A stretch of DNA of 64,000 nucleotides from contig JBGDCZ010000007.1 of NCBI GenBank assembly GCA_048493715.1, positions 16,994-80,993 of the forward strand, read 5' to 3'. The translations under genes were made by a program, and so were the position numbers. The notes under the pieces are model-generated. The model was not told where the DNA came from and ran no database searches. It worked only from the letters and a program-made list of their open reading frames with translations. Below are positions 47,629 through 57,064 of this stretch, in pieces. The stretch comes from Arsenophonus sp048493715 (GTDB taxonomy: Bacteria; Pseudomonadota; Gammaproteobacteria; Enterobacterales; Enterobacteriaceae). The stretch's first letter is position 1. Each line of letters begins with the position of its first letter.

Positions 47629-48297
47629 TTACAACAGTTTGTTGTTGTTTTTGGATGAGATATTTTTTATTTTTTCATCGATTAAATATTTTCCTGCCAG
47701 CATCAAACCTAATCCGATGAAAGCACCGGGAGGTAATATTGCTAATAAAAAAGGGGAGTTAAGATGAATAACTTCAATACATAATATTTTGGCCCATTCC
47801 CCCAACAGCAAATCCGCGCCATCGAACAGTGTTCCATTGCCTAAAATTTCTCGTATTGCGCCTAAAAAAAACAGCGCTATTGTGGCGCCTGCTCCTGTCG
47901 CTAAACCATCGATTGCAGAGTTATAGACACTATTTTTGGCGGCATAAGCCTCAGCCCGGCCAATGACAATACAGTTAGTGACGATCAGCGAAATAAAAAT
48001 ACCTAAAGAGTCATACAAACCAATGGCATAAGCGTTAATTAACATCTGTACAGCAGAGACAACTGAGGCAATAATCATTACATAGATTGGAATCCGTATT
48101 TCGCTTGGGATCCAATGCCGGAATGTAGACACGGTAATATTGGTAAAAAACAGCACCAATGTTGTTGCCAGTCCTAATCCTAAGGCGTTGGTTGCAGTTA
48201 AAGACACCGCTAATAACGGACACAAACCTAATAATTGAACCAGTGCCGAATTATTTTTCCATAATCCTTGGATAAAAAGTTTTTTAGTTTCATTCAT
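47629..48297 (-). CDS. rsxE: RsxE, electron-transport complex subunit
   Basis: Integral membrane subunit of the Rsx/Rnf complex, which in E. coli reduces the SoxR iron-sulfur cluster. I start at 48297 (MNETKKLFIQGLWKNNSAL, 222 residues; E. coli 231), five bases after the rsxG stop; an ATG at 48315 overlapping rsxG is possible. Six membrane segments; conserved VQLLGLCPLLAVS, IRIPIYVMIIASVVS, VTNCIVIGRAEA and LLAILPPGAFIGLGLMLAGK. The cysteines in LGLCPLLA and TNCIV are thought to bind an in-membrane cluster in Rnf. Confidence 0.94.
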   Translation of the reverse strand: MNETKKLFIQGLWKNNSALVQLLGLCPLLAVSLTATNALGLGLATTLVLFFTNITVSTFRHWIPSEIRIPIYVMIIASVVSAVQMLINAYAIGLYDSLGIFISLIVTNCIVIGRAEAYAAKNSVYNSAIDGLATGAGATIALFFLGAIREILGNGTLFDGADLLLGEWAKILCIEVIHLNSPFLLAILPPGAFIGLGLMLAGKYLIDEKIKNISSKNNNKLL

Positions 48298-48302
48298 GGT
48301 AA

Positions 48303-48929
48303 TTAACTTGAGCATGCAGGATAAGTTGATAATTTTTGCGGCACCGATTGTATAAACCAGGCTGCACGCTTAGTGGCATTAATAACAGCTCTTGGTGTAA
48401 TGGTAGCACCAGTAAATTGGTCAAAATCACCACCATCTTTTTTTACTGCCCAATGGCGGCTATTTTCTGAGTCAATTGTTTTACCGGCAAAATGGCTGAT
48501 CCAATTAGAAATACGAATATCAATTTTATCACCTAATCCAGGTGTTTCATGATGTTCAATCACACGTACACCTAATACTTTGCCCTGAAAATCTGCTGCC
48601 ACTAGTAATTTTATGGCACCTGAATAACCATCAGGTGCGATACTTTCTATAATAGCAGCGATAGGTTTTCCTGCTTTGCTGGCAACATAAAGATGATGGG
48701 GCAGTGAGCTACCTAATGCTTCATTTGGGCTGACTATGTAGCACACGTTAGTCAAATCATTATCATATAATTCAGGTGCAATAATTTGATTAAATAGCTT
48801 TTGTTGCTGTATTAGCGCCTGATTATGGATGGTACTTTTGGTGATAGTATAAACCATTGCTGTTAACCCAGTAGTTGCTGCGGCAAAAATAGCCAATATC
48901 AAGCCATGCTGTCTAATCGATTTTAACAT
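48303..48929 (-). CDS. rsxG: RsxG, flavoprotein subunit
   Basis: Membrane-anchored subunit with covalently bound FMN facing the periplasm. 208 residues (E. coli 206). One N-terminal helix (residues 9-29), then the FMN-binding domain; the flavinylation motif is TGATITPRAV with Thr176. HHETPGLGDKI is conserved. It ends five bases before the chosen rsxE start and starts nine bases after rsxD. Confidence 0.95.
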   Translation of the reverse strand: MLKSIRQHGLILAIFAAATTGLTAMVYTITKSTIHNQALIQQQKLFNQIIAPELYDNDLTNVCYIVSPNEALGSSLPHHLYVASKAGKPIAAIIESIAPDGYSGAIKLLVAADFQGKVLGVRVIEHHETPGLGDKIDIRISNWISHFAGKTIDSENSRHWAVKKDGGDFDQFTGATITPRAVINATKRAAWFIQSVPQKLSTYPACSS

Positions 48930-48938
48930 AACTGCTCC

Positions 48939-50024
48939 TTATTTATGGCCATAAACACGGGGTTGAGTATAGTGGTCAATTAGCGGTACAGCGATATTGG
49001 CCAATAGTACCGCAAAAGCAATAGCGTCAGGATAACCACCGTAAACGCGAATGATCCAGATTAAAAATCCAATCATTGCGCCGTAGAGAAGACGCCCGCG
49101 TGGTGTTGTTGCCGCAGTTACAGGATCGGTGACAATAAAAAAAGCGCCAAGCATGGTTGCGCCTGAAAAGAGGTGTATCATCGGCGAAGCGTATTGTGAT
49201 GGCATAATTAACCAACTGACTAATGAACAGCCTATCAGGCTAGTTAAAAATGCCAGTGGAATTTGCCAGCTAATTATCCGTCGATTAAGCATAATAATGC
49301 CACCAAACAGATAGGCAATATTAACCGATTGCCAACCGATGCCAGCTAATAACCCTTGTAAAATAGGTTGTTGTAGTATTTGGCTAATGGTGTGTATTAA
49401 TAATCCAGTCTTAAAACTATCGAGAGGTGTAGCTTGACTTACACCATCAACCCCTAACGTTAATTGGTTTAATGTGTTCCCGGTAGTAGTGTGGCCGGTA
49501 AAAATCACTTGTAGGCTATCTAAAGCATCGGCATGAATAGATTGAAGCTCTGTAGGGGGTAACCAACTGGTCATTTGCACGGGGAATGAGATCAATAATA
49601 CCACATAACCCACCATTGCCGGATTAAAAGGATTTTGGCCTAATCCCCCATAAACATGCTTAGCAATTAATATGGCAAAAGCGGTACCTAACACCACTAG
49701 CCACCAGGGTGATAAAGGCGGGATACTAATAGCTAATAATAAGCCGGTTACCAAGGCGGAATTATCTTTTAACTGAGGAATAACCGGTAACTTACGTAGT
49801 TGTAAAGCGGCTGCCTCACTAATGAGTGCCGTTATAGTGGCTAATAAAATTTGGTAAATCGTTCCGCTACCAAAAAAGTAAATTTGGGTGGCAATGCCGG
49901 GAATGGCAGACATAATAACCCACAACATAAGCTTACTCGTACTCTGCTTTTCGTGGGTAAATGGTGAAGTCGCCATTTTTAAACGGCTTATGCTACGATC
50001 AGTAGGAATTGGTCTGAATTTCAT
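48939..50024 (-). CDS. rsxD: RsxD, membrane flavoprotein subunit
   Basis: Integral membrane subunit with covalent FMN. 361 residues (E. coli 352); the extra N-terminal residues precede ATSPFTHEKQSTSKLM, and a shorter start at 49976 is possible. Thr199 in VSQATPLDSFK is the flavin-attachment site. Conserved GGLGQNPFNPAMVGYVVLL, SFPVQMTSWLPP, HLFSGATMLGAFFIVTDPVTA and GGYPDAIAFAVLLANI. About nine membrane segments. Confidence 0.95.
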   Translation of the reverse strand: MKFRPIPTDRSISRLKMATSPFTHEKQSTSKLMLWVIMSAIPGIATQIYFFGSGTIYQILLATITALISEAAALQLRKLPVIPQLKDNSALVTGLLLAISIPPLSPWWLVVLGTAFAILIAKHVYGGLGQNPFNPAMVGYVVLLISFPVQMTSWLPPTELQSIHADALDSLQVIFTGHTTTGNTLNQLTLGVDGVSQATPLDSFKTGLLIHTISQILQQPILQGLLAGIGWQSVNIAYLFGGIIMLNRRIISWQIPLAFLTSLIGCSLVSWLIMPSQYASPMIHLFSGATMLGAFFIVTDPVTAATTPRGRLLYGAMIGFLIWIIRVYGGYPDAIAFAVLLANIAVPLIDHYTQPRVYGHK

Positions 50025-50050
50025 TTTTCAGCTCATTTATTGTTCAAATA

Positions 50051-51811
50051 TTATGATGTTTTACTCTGCATATCACGTTTAGCTTTCGCACGGGCAATAG
50101 CGGCAGCAATGGCGGCTTTGCGTGGATCAGGCGATTGTTGTTCTATGGTACTTTCTGTCGTTACGACTGATTGCCCCTCGGGCGCTTTTTTAGCAGCTTG
50201 AATAACTCTCAATTGGGCTTTTCTGGCTTGACGAGCTTTGATGGCTGCTTGATTATCCCATATTTCATCTCTGTTATCACCAGTCTGATTTTTTTGCGCA
50301 TTAATGCGAATTAATGCAGCGTTGATAGCTGCTTTATCTTTATCTTCGATTTTAACAGTGGCTTGTTTATGTCGTTGTTGACGCAGTATTTCTTCTCGTT
50401 CAAGCCGAGCTTTTTTAGCTTCAAAACGTTTTTTAGCCTCAATGCTACGCTGTTTTTCTTGCGCAATTGCTTTAATTTCTGCTTTTTCTCGGCGATAGTA
50501 TTGAACAAGCGGAATATTGCTAGGGCAAACATAAGCACAAGCCCCACATTCTATACAATCAGATAAATTATATTTTTGTGCTTTTTCATGCTCCTGTCCT
50601 CGACTAAACCAATAAAGTTGTTGCGGTAATAAACTAGCCGGGCAAGCTTGCATGCAAAGACCACAGCGAATACAAGCTTCCTCAATAGCAGGTTCGCCTA
50701 TTTCAGCTAAGGTAGGGGCAAGAATACAGTTGCTAGTTTTAACAATAGGGATAGTTAAATCAGGCAATGTAAATCCCATTAATGGTCCCCCCATAATAAC
50801 CATTTGTTCTGACTGTGGAGCCAGCCCGACTTGTTGCAATAAAAAATTAACTGGAGTACCTAACCGAACCCAATAATTGCCCGGATTTTGTACTGCCGCA
50901 CCGGTTAATGTTACCACCCGCTCAATTAACGGTTCATCGTCGATAATGGCTCGTTTAATGGCAAGCACAGTGCCAACATTTTGCATCAATATACCAATGT
51001 AAGAAGAGTGAACACCAGTTGGTATTTCTTTACTTGTTAGTATCTTCGTTAATTGTTTGGCTCCACCTGAAGGATACTTTGTTGGGATCACTCTTAATTT
51101 AATCATAGCTGGTTGGCCTAAAAGTGCTTCTTTTAAGGCAGCGATCGCGGTGGGCTTGTTATCTTCGATACCAATTAATACTTCCTTTGGTTTTAGTATG
51201 TGTATGAGTATCAGTATGCCTTCGATGATTTCATCCGCATGCTCCTGCATTAAACGATCATCAGCGGTAATATAAGGTTCACATTCGGCTGCGTTAATGA
51301 TTAAAGTGTTAATTAACTTATTACCATTTTTCAATTTTGTGGCAGTAGGAAATCCTGCGCCACCTAAGCCAGCAATGCCCGCTTGTTTGATATAAGATAA
51401 TAAAACTTTAGCCGAATATTGTAAGTAGTTTGGCAAAGGCTTGCGCTCACACCATTGATCTTTACTATCTGGCTGGAGGTAGATACAAAGTTCTTGTAGG
51501 CCAGAGGGATGTGCTGTTGTATGCGGCTCTATGGCGGTAATAGTTCCTGAGGTAGAGGCATGGACAGGGATCCTGCGATCACAACCTTTAGTTAGCGCTT
51601 GGCCTTTTAAAACTTGGTCACCAGTTTTAACAATGATATCACCTGCTGCACCTACATGTTGCTGAATAGGGATAATTAATTCATCAGCTAAGGGAAGTCT
51701 ATGTAACGGAACATGGTTTGATTGTGTTTTCATTTCAGGTGGGTTTATGCCTCCTGGAAAGGACCATATTTTGGGTTTATTTGAGGTCAGTTTGCTAAAA
51801 AAGTTAAACAT
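50051..51811 (-). CDS. rsxC: RsxC, NADH-binding subunit (short C-terminus)
   Basis: Peripheral subunit related to Nqo1/SLBB proteins. I start at 51811 (GGAG eight bases upstream, overlapping the end of rsxB), giving 586 residues. Domains: barrel-sandwich start (WSFPGGINPPEMK), FMN/NADH-binding domain with GIAGLGGAGFPTATKL, SLBB region, then two 4Fe-4S motifs CIRCGLCMQACP and CIECGACAYVCPSNIPLV (about 370-425). The charged Ala/Lys/Arg-rich tail is about 150 residues shorter than the E. coli 740-residue protein; tail length varies widely in the family. Confidence 0.95.
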   Translation of the reverse strand: MFNFFSKLTSNKPKIWSFPGGINPPEMKTQSNHVPLHRLPLADELIIPIQQHVGAAGDIIVKTGDQVLKGQALTKGCDRRIPVHASTSGTITAIEPHTTAHPSGLQELCIYLQPDSKDQWCERKPLPNYLQYSAKVLLSYIKQAGIAGLGGAGFPTATKLKNGNKLINTLIINAAECEPYITADDRLMQEHADEIIEGILILIHILKPKEVLIGIEDNKPTAIAALKEALLGQPAMIKLRVIPTKYPSGGAKQLTKILTSKEIPTGVHSSYIGILMQNVGTVLAIKRAIIDDEPLIERVVTLTGAAVQNPGNYWVRLGTPVNFLLQQVGLAPQSEQMVIMGGPLMGFTLPDLTIPIVKTSNCILAPTLAEIGEPAIEEACIRCGLCMQACPASLLPQQLYWFSRGQEHEKAQKYNLSDCIECGACAYVCPSNIPLVQYYRREKAEIKAIAQEKQRSIEAKKRFEAKKARLEREEILRQQRHKQATVKIEDKDKAAINAALIRINAQKNQTGDNRDEIWDNQAAIKARQARKAQLRVIQAAKKAPEGQSVVTTESTIEQQSPDPRKAAIAAAIARAKAKRDMQSKTS

Positions 51812-51815
51812 CTGC

Positions 51816-52418
51816 TTACTCCTTGCTGGCAAATGCAACTGTTGTAGCTGAGGCTGGTGAAGTAGCAATATTTTTTACTGGAATAGTGGTTAAATCCCAT
51901 TTCCAGTTTTTTATAGTCGTTTTTATTGGTAACATAGTAATACAGTTTGTTGGGCAGGGAGCGACACAAAGATCACAACCAGTACAGAGATCTTCTACCA
52001 CAGTATGCATCGCACGGATTGTTCCTACGATGGCATCAACAGGGCAAACCTGAATACATTTTGTGCAGCCAATACAATTAGCCTCATCAATAAAAGCAAT
52101 TTTTCTTTCTGGTGTTAATTTATTTGCATCAAGCGCTTGTGGTTCTACATTAAGTAATTCAGCAATTTTTAGCATCGCTTGTTCGCCACCTGGTGCACAC
52201 TTATTTATGGTTTCACCATTATTAGCAATTGCCTCAGCATATGGGCGGCAGCCGGGATAACCACATTGACCACATTGACTTTGGGGTAAAATGTGATCAA
52301 TTTTTTCCACAATTGGATCATCTTCTACTTTAAAGCGTAGAGTAGCAAATCCTAACATCAGACCAAAAATAAGACCAAATGCGGCAATAACGCTGATCGC
52401 AATCAATAAAGTAGTCAT
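51816..52418 (-). CDS. rsxB: RsxB, ferredoxin subunit
   Basis: Iron-sulfur subunit. 200 residues (E. coli 192). An N-terminal helix (5-25), a Fe-S domain with CGQCGYPGCRPYAEAI (about 49-64) and Cys74 region NKCAPGG, then two ferredoxin motifs CIGCTKCIQVCPVDAI and CTGCDLCVAPCPTNCI. Its ATG overlaps the rsxA stop (TAATG). Confidence 0.96.
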   Translation of the reverse strand: MTTLLIAISVIAAFGLIFGLMLGFATLRFKVEDDPIVEKIDHILPQSQCGQCGYPGCRPYAEAIANNGETINKCAPGGEQAMLKIAELLNVEPQALDANKLTPERKIAFIDEANCIGCTKCIQVCPVDAIVGTIRAMHTVVEDLCTGCDLCVAPCPTNCITMLPIKTTIKNWKWDLTTIPVKNIATSPASATTVAFASKE

Positions 52419-52999
52419 TAGAATTTTACCAAACCACTAAACCCCATAAATGCTAAAGACATTAAGCCAGCAGTGATTAGAGCAATGGATGAGCCGCGAA
52501 AGGGGGGCGGAACATTTGCCACGGCGATACGTTCTCGGATAGTAGAAAACATCACCATTACTAAAGAAAACCCGACTGCGGCAGCAAAACCATAAACCGT
52601 AGATTGTAAAAAATTATGTGATTGATTGATATTTAGCAAAGCCACACCAAGTACCGCACAATTTGTGGTAATTAAAGGTAAAAAAATACCTAAAAGACGA
52701 TATAGTATTGGACTAGTTTTGCGTACCACCATTTCAGTAAATTGAACAACCACAGCAATGACTAATATAAAACTTAATGTGCGTAAGTAAATGAGATCTA
52801 ATGGTATTAAAATAAACGTATCTATCAGCCATGAACAGATGGAGGCTAAAGTCATAACAAACGTTGTCGCAAATCCCATACCAATAGCGGTTTCTAGCTT
52901 TTTAGAAACTCCCATAAAAGGGCATAAGCCCAGAAATTTTACTAGCACGAAATTATTTACCAAAACTGTAGCGATAAATAATAAAAAATAATCTGTCAT
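52418..52999 (-). CDS. rsxA: RsxA, membrane subunit
   Basis: Integral membrane subunit, homologous to RsxE. 193 residues, the E. coli length. Six membrane segments, VLVKFLGLCPFMGVSKKLE and LITTNCAVLGVALLN with the conserved cysteines, and YGFAAAVGFSLVMVMFSTIRERIA. First gene of a tightly packed seven-gene operon whose reading frames all appear intact. Confidence 0.97.
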   Translation of the reverse strand: MTDYFLLFIATVLVNNFVLVKFLGLCPFMGVSKKLETAIGMGFATTFVMTLASICSWLIDTFILIPLDLIYLRTLSFILVIAVVVQFTEMVVRKTSPILYRLLGIFLPLITTNCAVLGVALLNINQSHNFLQSTVYGFAAAVGFSLVMVMFSTIRERIAVANVPPPFRGSSIALITAGLMSLAFMGFSGLVKF

Positions 53000-53257
53000 T
53001 AGAACGCCTAAATTATTTTATTTAGTCAATAGAAGTTGTAAACAAATGATAAATGGCCGGCTATGATAGCAACTGATTGAAATATTGGTTATCGATCTTG
53101 TGTGAAAGTCAGTTTAAGCGGGTTAGTGATTTTTTAACAAAGGAAAAATAGTGATTGCAGCTAAAAATTAAATGGATACGCTAAGTAACAAGGTTTGGCT
53201 TATCTCATTGTAATCTTTGCTGTTAAGATTGACGTATTATCGTTTTAAGGGGTTGTT

Positions 53258-54110
53258 ATGAATAAACCTATTAAGGTCGGTTTGATTGGCTATGGTTTTG
53301 CAGGTAAAACCTTTCATGTTCCTTTTATTACAACAATAGAGGGATTTCAAGTATCGGCTATTGTTAGTAGTGACGAACAAAAAGTGAAAAAGAATTGGTC
53401 AAATGTGGCTGTTTTTGCCACGCTTGAGCGGCTATTGGCTGAGCAGCCAGAAGTCGAACTTATTGTTATTCCAACACCAAATAAAATATTTTCCATTAGC
53501 TAAACAGGCGCTGGAAGCAGGGAAACATGTTATTGCCGATAACTCTTTTACATTGACTGTTGAGGAAGCTGTAACATTAAAACAATTAGCGCAAGCAAAA
53601 GGTAAATTATTGTCTGTTTATCATAATCGTCGCTGGGATTCAGGTTTTTTAACAGTAAAATCTTTGCTAGAAAAGCAAACATTAGGTGAGCTGAAATATT
53701 ATGAATCACATTTTGATCGCTATCGGCCCGAAGAGTCCGACAACACTGACGAGGGTCAAAAGAGGCAGGAAGTGGTCTATGGTATGATTTAGCGCCTCAT
53801 AGCTTGATAAAGCGGTCGACTATTTTCATGTTTGCTTAAATTATCCAACTAGCAAGGTTTTTTTACATGCCACCACTATCGCGGCGGTAGGGTCGCCGAT
53901 TTATCTACTCCATGGATACAAGGTAGTTATGTAAAATAAGCCACAAGTAACTGAGTGAGGTAATTACGGTAGGTACTATTGTGCATTCGTGAGGCGATTA
54001 AACAGGGAGCGCCTAATCCGGTTACAGCTGATGAGGCGATGGTGATGAAATTAATTGAGGCGGGAATTGACTCAGCAAAAATGCAACGTACGATAGAACT
54101 GGCACTTTAG
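53258..54110 (+). pseudogene. ydgJ: ydgJ remnant, Gfo/Idh/MocA-family oxidoreductase
   Basis: Decayed NAD(P)-dependent oxidoreductase. The first 75 codons are good (MNKPIKVGLIGYGFAGKTFHVPF, Rossmann glycines), then a one-base shift after VIPTPNK moves the frame to PLAKQALEAGKHVIADN and VYHNRRWDSGFLTVKSLLE. After FDRYRPEESD the sequence is broken repeatedly and a large internal part (about 100 codons) is missing; the C-terminus GNYGRYYCAF and AGIDSAKMQRTIELAL is readable. In E. coli ydgJ is near rsxA too. Confidence 0.88.
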
Positions 54111-54158
54111 TTTTATTCATTTTATTTATCTTATTTTTTTAATATTAAGGGAAGCATT

Positions 54159-54930
54159 ATGGGGTGGTCGTGTCGTTTACCGATTGATTATTTTTTGCTG
54201 CTCATACTAACGACAATCATACTTGCTTCCTTTTTTATCTTATCAGGGTAAAGTAAAAATAGTTTTTCAGCATTTAACCACGATTTTAGCTGGTATCGGT
54301 CATTAGCGATTACATCTGTTAATCTTTGTCAGTACCTTTGTTTTGTTTCCGATTATTGGTTTAGCATTGCCGCCTTTGGTGCCTGATTGGATGTCACCGA
54401 CTATTTATATCGGATTTCTTTACCTTTGTGCATTATCCGTGACAGTACCTTTTACTTCTGTTGCCGGTGGAAATATTGCAGTAGCGGTATGTAGTGCATC
54501 AGCTGCCAGCCTGTTAGGCGTGTTTTTGTCGCCAATATTGGGCAGTTTTTTGATAGATACCGATAATCGTCATCATACTTGAGCTGGGGAAAAATATTGC
54601 TGCTTATTTTATTACGGATTATGTTGCCATTAAAGTTGATAGCTGGTCGTTGTTAATGATTGTGATCATCAGTTGTTTTTTACTTGCCATAGTAATCTTA
54701 TTTAATATTCATACTGCTCGATATTTTAGCTTTAATAAAGCTGATGAAATTACCATAGTGTTCTGTGGTTATAAAAAGAGTTTAGTTAATGGTGTACTAT
54801 GTACAATATACTATTTTCTGCCCATTTGGTTGGTATTATTTTACTGCCACTGATGATCTTCCATCAAATTCAATTAATGGTATGTGTGGTGTTAGCCCAA
54901 CGCTATGCCAAAGACAGCCATTGGGGTTAA
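54159..54930 (+). pseudogene. yfeH: yfeH remnant, bile acid:sodium symporter family
   Basis: Decayed multi-pass transporter. It begins at ATG 54159 with AAGGGAAG upstream, LLILTTIILASFFILSG, then TAA. Other frames carry STFVLFPIIGLALPPLVPDW, IYIGFLYLCALSVTVPFTSV, GGNIAVAVCSASAASLLGVFLSP, LLLILLRIMLPL, then SCFLLAIVILFNIHTARY, SFNKADEITIVFCGYKKSL and LLPLMIFHQIQLMV. At least four frame changes and a deletion of about 60 codons in the middle. In E. coli yfeH is elsewhere on the chromosome. Confidence 0.82.
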
Positions 54931-55340
54931 TAATTATTTATGATGATAGATAGCCATTTGATTGTATTATTTGATTGCGACTTTTTTCTTCATGTTGAAT
55001 TTGCAATTTGCTTTACTTGTAAAAGTTTCTAGCTTAATAGAAAAGGGTAAACAGGTAAAGATAAACTTGCCACCGAATGTAACTCTTTGGGATTTCCTTG
55101 TAGTGTAACATTCTCTGTTGAGGAATGGTATTCCTGATTTAGACGTGACGTTAGATATAGTGATGATAATTTTTTATTTGAATTGAACTGTCTAAATGAA
55201 GACGTAACATTAGTCGATAATTAATGTTTAGTTTTTATTTATTTGATTCTGCTGCTGTGTGTTTTTTTTGTTAAAGATGAACTTTGAATGAAATTAATTT
55301 TATTCAACATAGTATCGTCCCTGGTAGTAAAAATTGATGA
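54931..55340. other. spacer between yfeH remnant and ydgA terminator
   Basis: 410 bases without an open frame of note. A short piece near 55030-55105 (EKGKQVKINLPPNVTLWDFL in one frame) has protein-like composition but I cannot assign it. Confidence 0.4.
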
Positions 55341-55363
55341 AAAAGCCAGTATTTAAACTGGCT
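55341..55363 (-). terminator. ydgA terminator
   Basis: On the minus strand a seven-base stem (AGCCAGT, 55357-55363 with 55344-55350) and six-base loop followed by TTTTTCATCAATTTTTA, 20 bases after the ydgA stop. Confidence 0.75.
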
Positions 55364-55382
55364 ATCATTGTCTGTTTAAGGT

Positions 55383-56975
55383 TTAGTTTGATTGTGGTAT
55401 TGTTTTAGGGGATGTTGGTAGCTGAGAAGATGGCTCGTCCATTAACCCAATATTAATTAGAAATTGATCTAACTTAAATTTTTGCTTATTCATTTCCAGT
55501 TCATTACCGTCGTAATTAATGTCCATGGTCATATTGTCTTTTGTTACCAACATCCATGGAAGAGTTGGCCGATTTTCATTCAATTGAGATTTTTTATCAT
55601 CATTTAAAAAGTATTCTGACAATGAGGTAAAAACATTTTGTTTGGCCGAATTTTCAAATTCACTAATTTGTGCGGTTGCTTTTTGGCTAAATAATGTTTT
55701 TTGTTCCGGTGTGATAACCTTATCAGCTGCAGTTAATACTTCGGTTTGAGTAAGCATTTCTATCAACATCGGTTTTGACAAATTCACATTGATATTAAAA
55801 TGATTAAATAACGCTTTGATAACCTGATCATATTGATTATTTTGGCTATAAACTGAGATTTGATTTAACGTCCAAGGCTTCATATCTATATCTATTTTAA
55901 TATTGCTTTCGCCGGCACTATTTTTCCAATAAAAAGGTTCGATGACAATTCTTGGGATATTTTTTGATAAACTAGGTAAATTCTCAATTAATAGTTGAGC
56001 GAAAATGCTATCCGCATTATAAAGCATGTTACTGTTAGCTAAGTTGTTAGCAATTTCATCATTATAATTTTTTAAAAAATGACCAAAAGCTTTCGCGTCC
56101 ATTCTTTCTATCAATAATGTAAGTTCGCCAGAACCTAAGTTTTGTTCTTTGGCGATAAAGTCATTAATTCGATAGGAAATCTTACCATCAATATTATTAC
56201 TTTTTAGTACAGAATCTAAATTAATAGCGAAATCTTTAAATGAGAATTTAATTTTATCGCTGTTAAAATTAATATCACTAATATTAAGCGCCTGTTTACC
56301 GGAATAGAAATTAAAAGGAGTAAGTGATAAGTCATTTTGGATATTGAGCCCTTTAAGGATCATATTTCCCGTTTTATCTTTATTACCAATGACAAAATTA
56401 TCACTAACAACAGATACTTTTATATCTTTAAGATCGGTATTGCCTATATAATTGATGGTACCACCACTAAAAGTAATATTTTTTCCGTAAGGATTACCGT
56501 TTAGGGGACTTAAGTTTAAATTTGCATCAAGGCTTTTATTAAAGCCGACATCGACACCACCGGTTATAAAAGATTGCTCCTGAGTATATTTGAATAGTTC
56601 TTCTGTGGTTTCATTTTTAACCAGTTCAATCGTGGCTGAGGCTAATCTTGGTAACAGATTAAATTTAACTATTTTGTTAATAGGTAATGGGCCATGGAAA
56701 ATTTTTGTGGCAAATTTAACAATGGTATTTTTCCCTTTGTCATTCTCTTTTATATTAATAATGATATCTGCCTGAGAACTGAAAATCCTACGATAATAAC
56801 TTTCTGTTTTGACTGTAATGTCGGCTTCAGGTGCATTATTTTTTAGCGTGGTATTAGTACGTTCAATGAAAGTATCAAATTCTCCCTCAATTTTTTTTCC
56901 AGTATACCAAGAGACAATTGTCCAAATTATGGCAACAATTACTATGATACTTACTGCTACTAACGATTTCTTCAT
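55383..56975 (-). CDS. ydgA: YdgA, DUF945 envelope protein
   Basis: Large inner-membrane-anchored periplasmic protein of unknown function. 530 residues (E. coli 502). One N-terminal signal-anchor (residues 4-22), then a beta-rich periplasmic body: SYYRRIFSSQADIIINI, HGPLPINKIVKFNLLPRLASA and LNGNPYGKNITFSGG correspond to conserved YdgA blocks. Similarity to E. coli is lower than for its neighbours and asparagine/lysine content is high. It lies beside manA as in E. coli, 89 bases after it on the same strand. Confidence 0.88.
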   Translation of the reverse strand: MKKSLVAVSIIVIVAIIWTIVSWYTGKKIEGEFDTFIERTNTTLKNNAPEADITVKTESYYRRIFSSQADIIINIKENDKGKNTIVKFATKIFHGPLPINKIVKFNLLPRLASATIELVKNETTEELFKYTQEQSFITGGVDVGFNKSLDANLNLSPLNGNPYGKNITFSGGTINYIGNTDLKDIKVSVVSDNFVIGNKDKTGNMILKGLNIQNDLSLTPFNFYSGKQALNISDINFNSDKIKFSFKDFAINLDSVLKSNNIDGKISYRINDFIAKEQNLGSGELTLLIERMDAKAFGHFLKNYNDEIANNLANSNMLYNADSIFAQLLIENLPSLSKNIPRIVIEPFYWKNSAGESNIKIDIDMKPWTLNQISVYSQNNQYDQVIKALFNHFNINVNLSKPMLIEMLTQTEVLTAADKVITPEQKTLFSQKATAQISEFENSAKQNVFTSLSEYFLNDDKKSQLNENRPTLPWMLVTKDNMTMDINYDGNELEMNKQKFKLDQFLINIGLMDEPSSQLPTSPKTIPQSN

Positions 56976-57064
56976 ATATCTATCCCTTAAGGATTTTAGC
57001 GGGTAAAAGTGATCAAATTTGATAAAAGATATTATATACAGCTTTACGTGAATTTTACTTTTTG

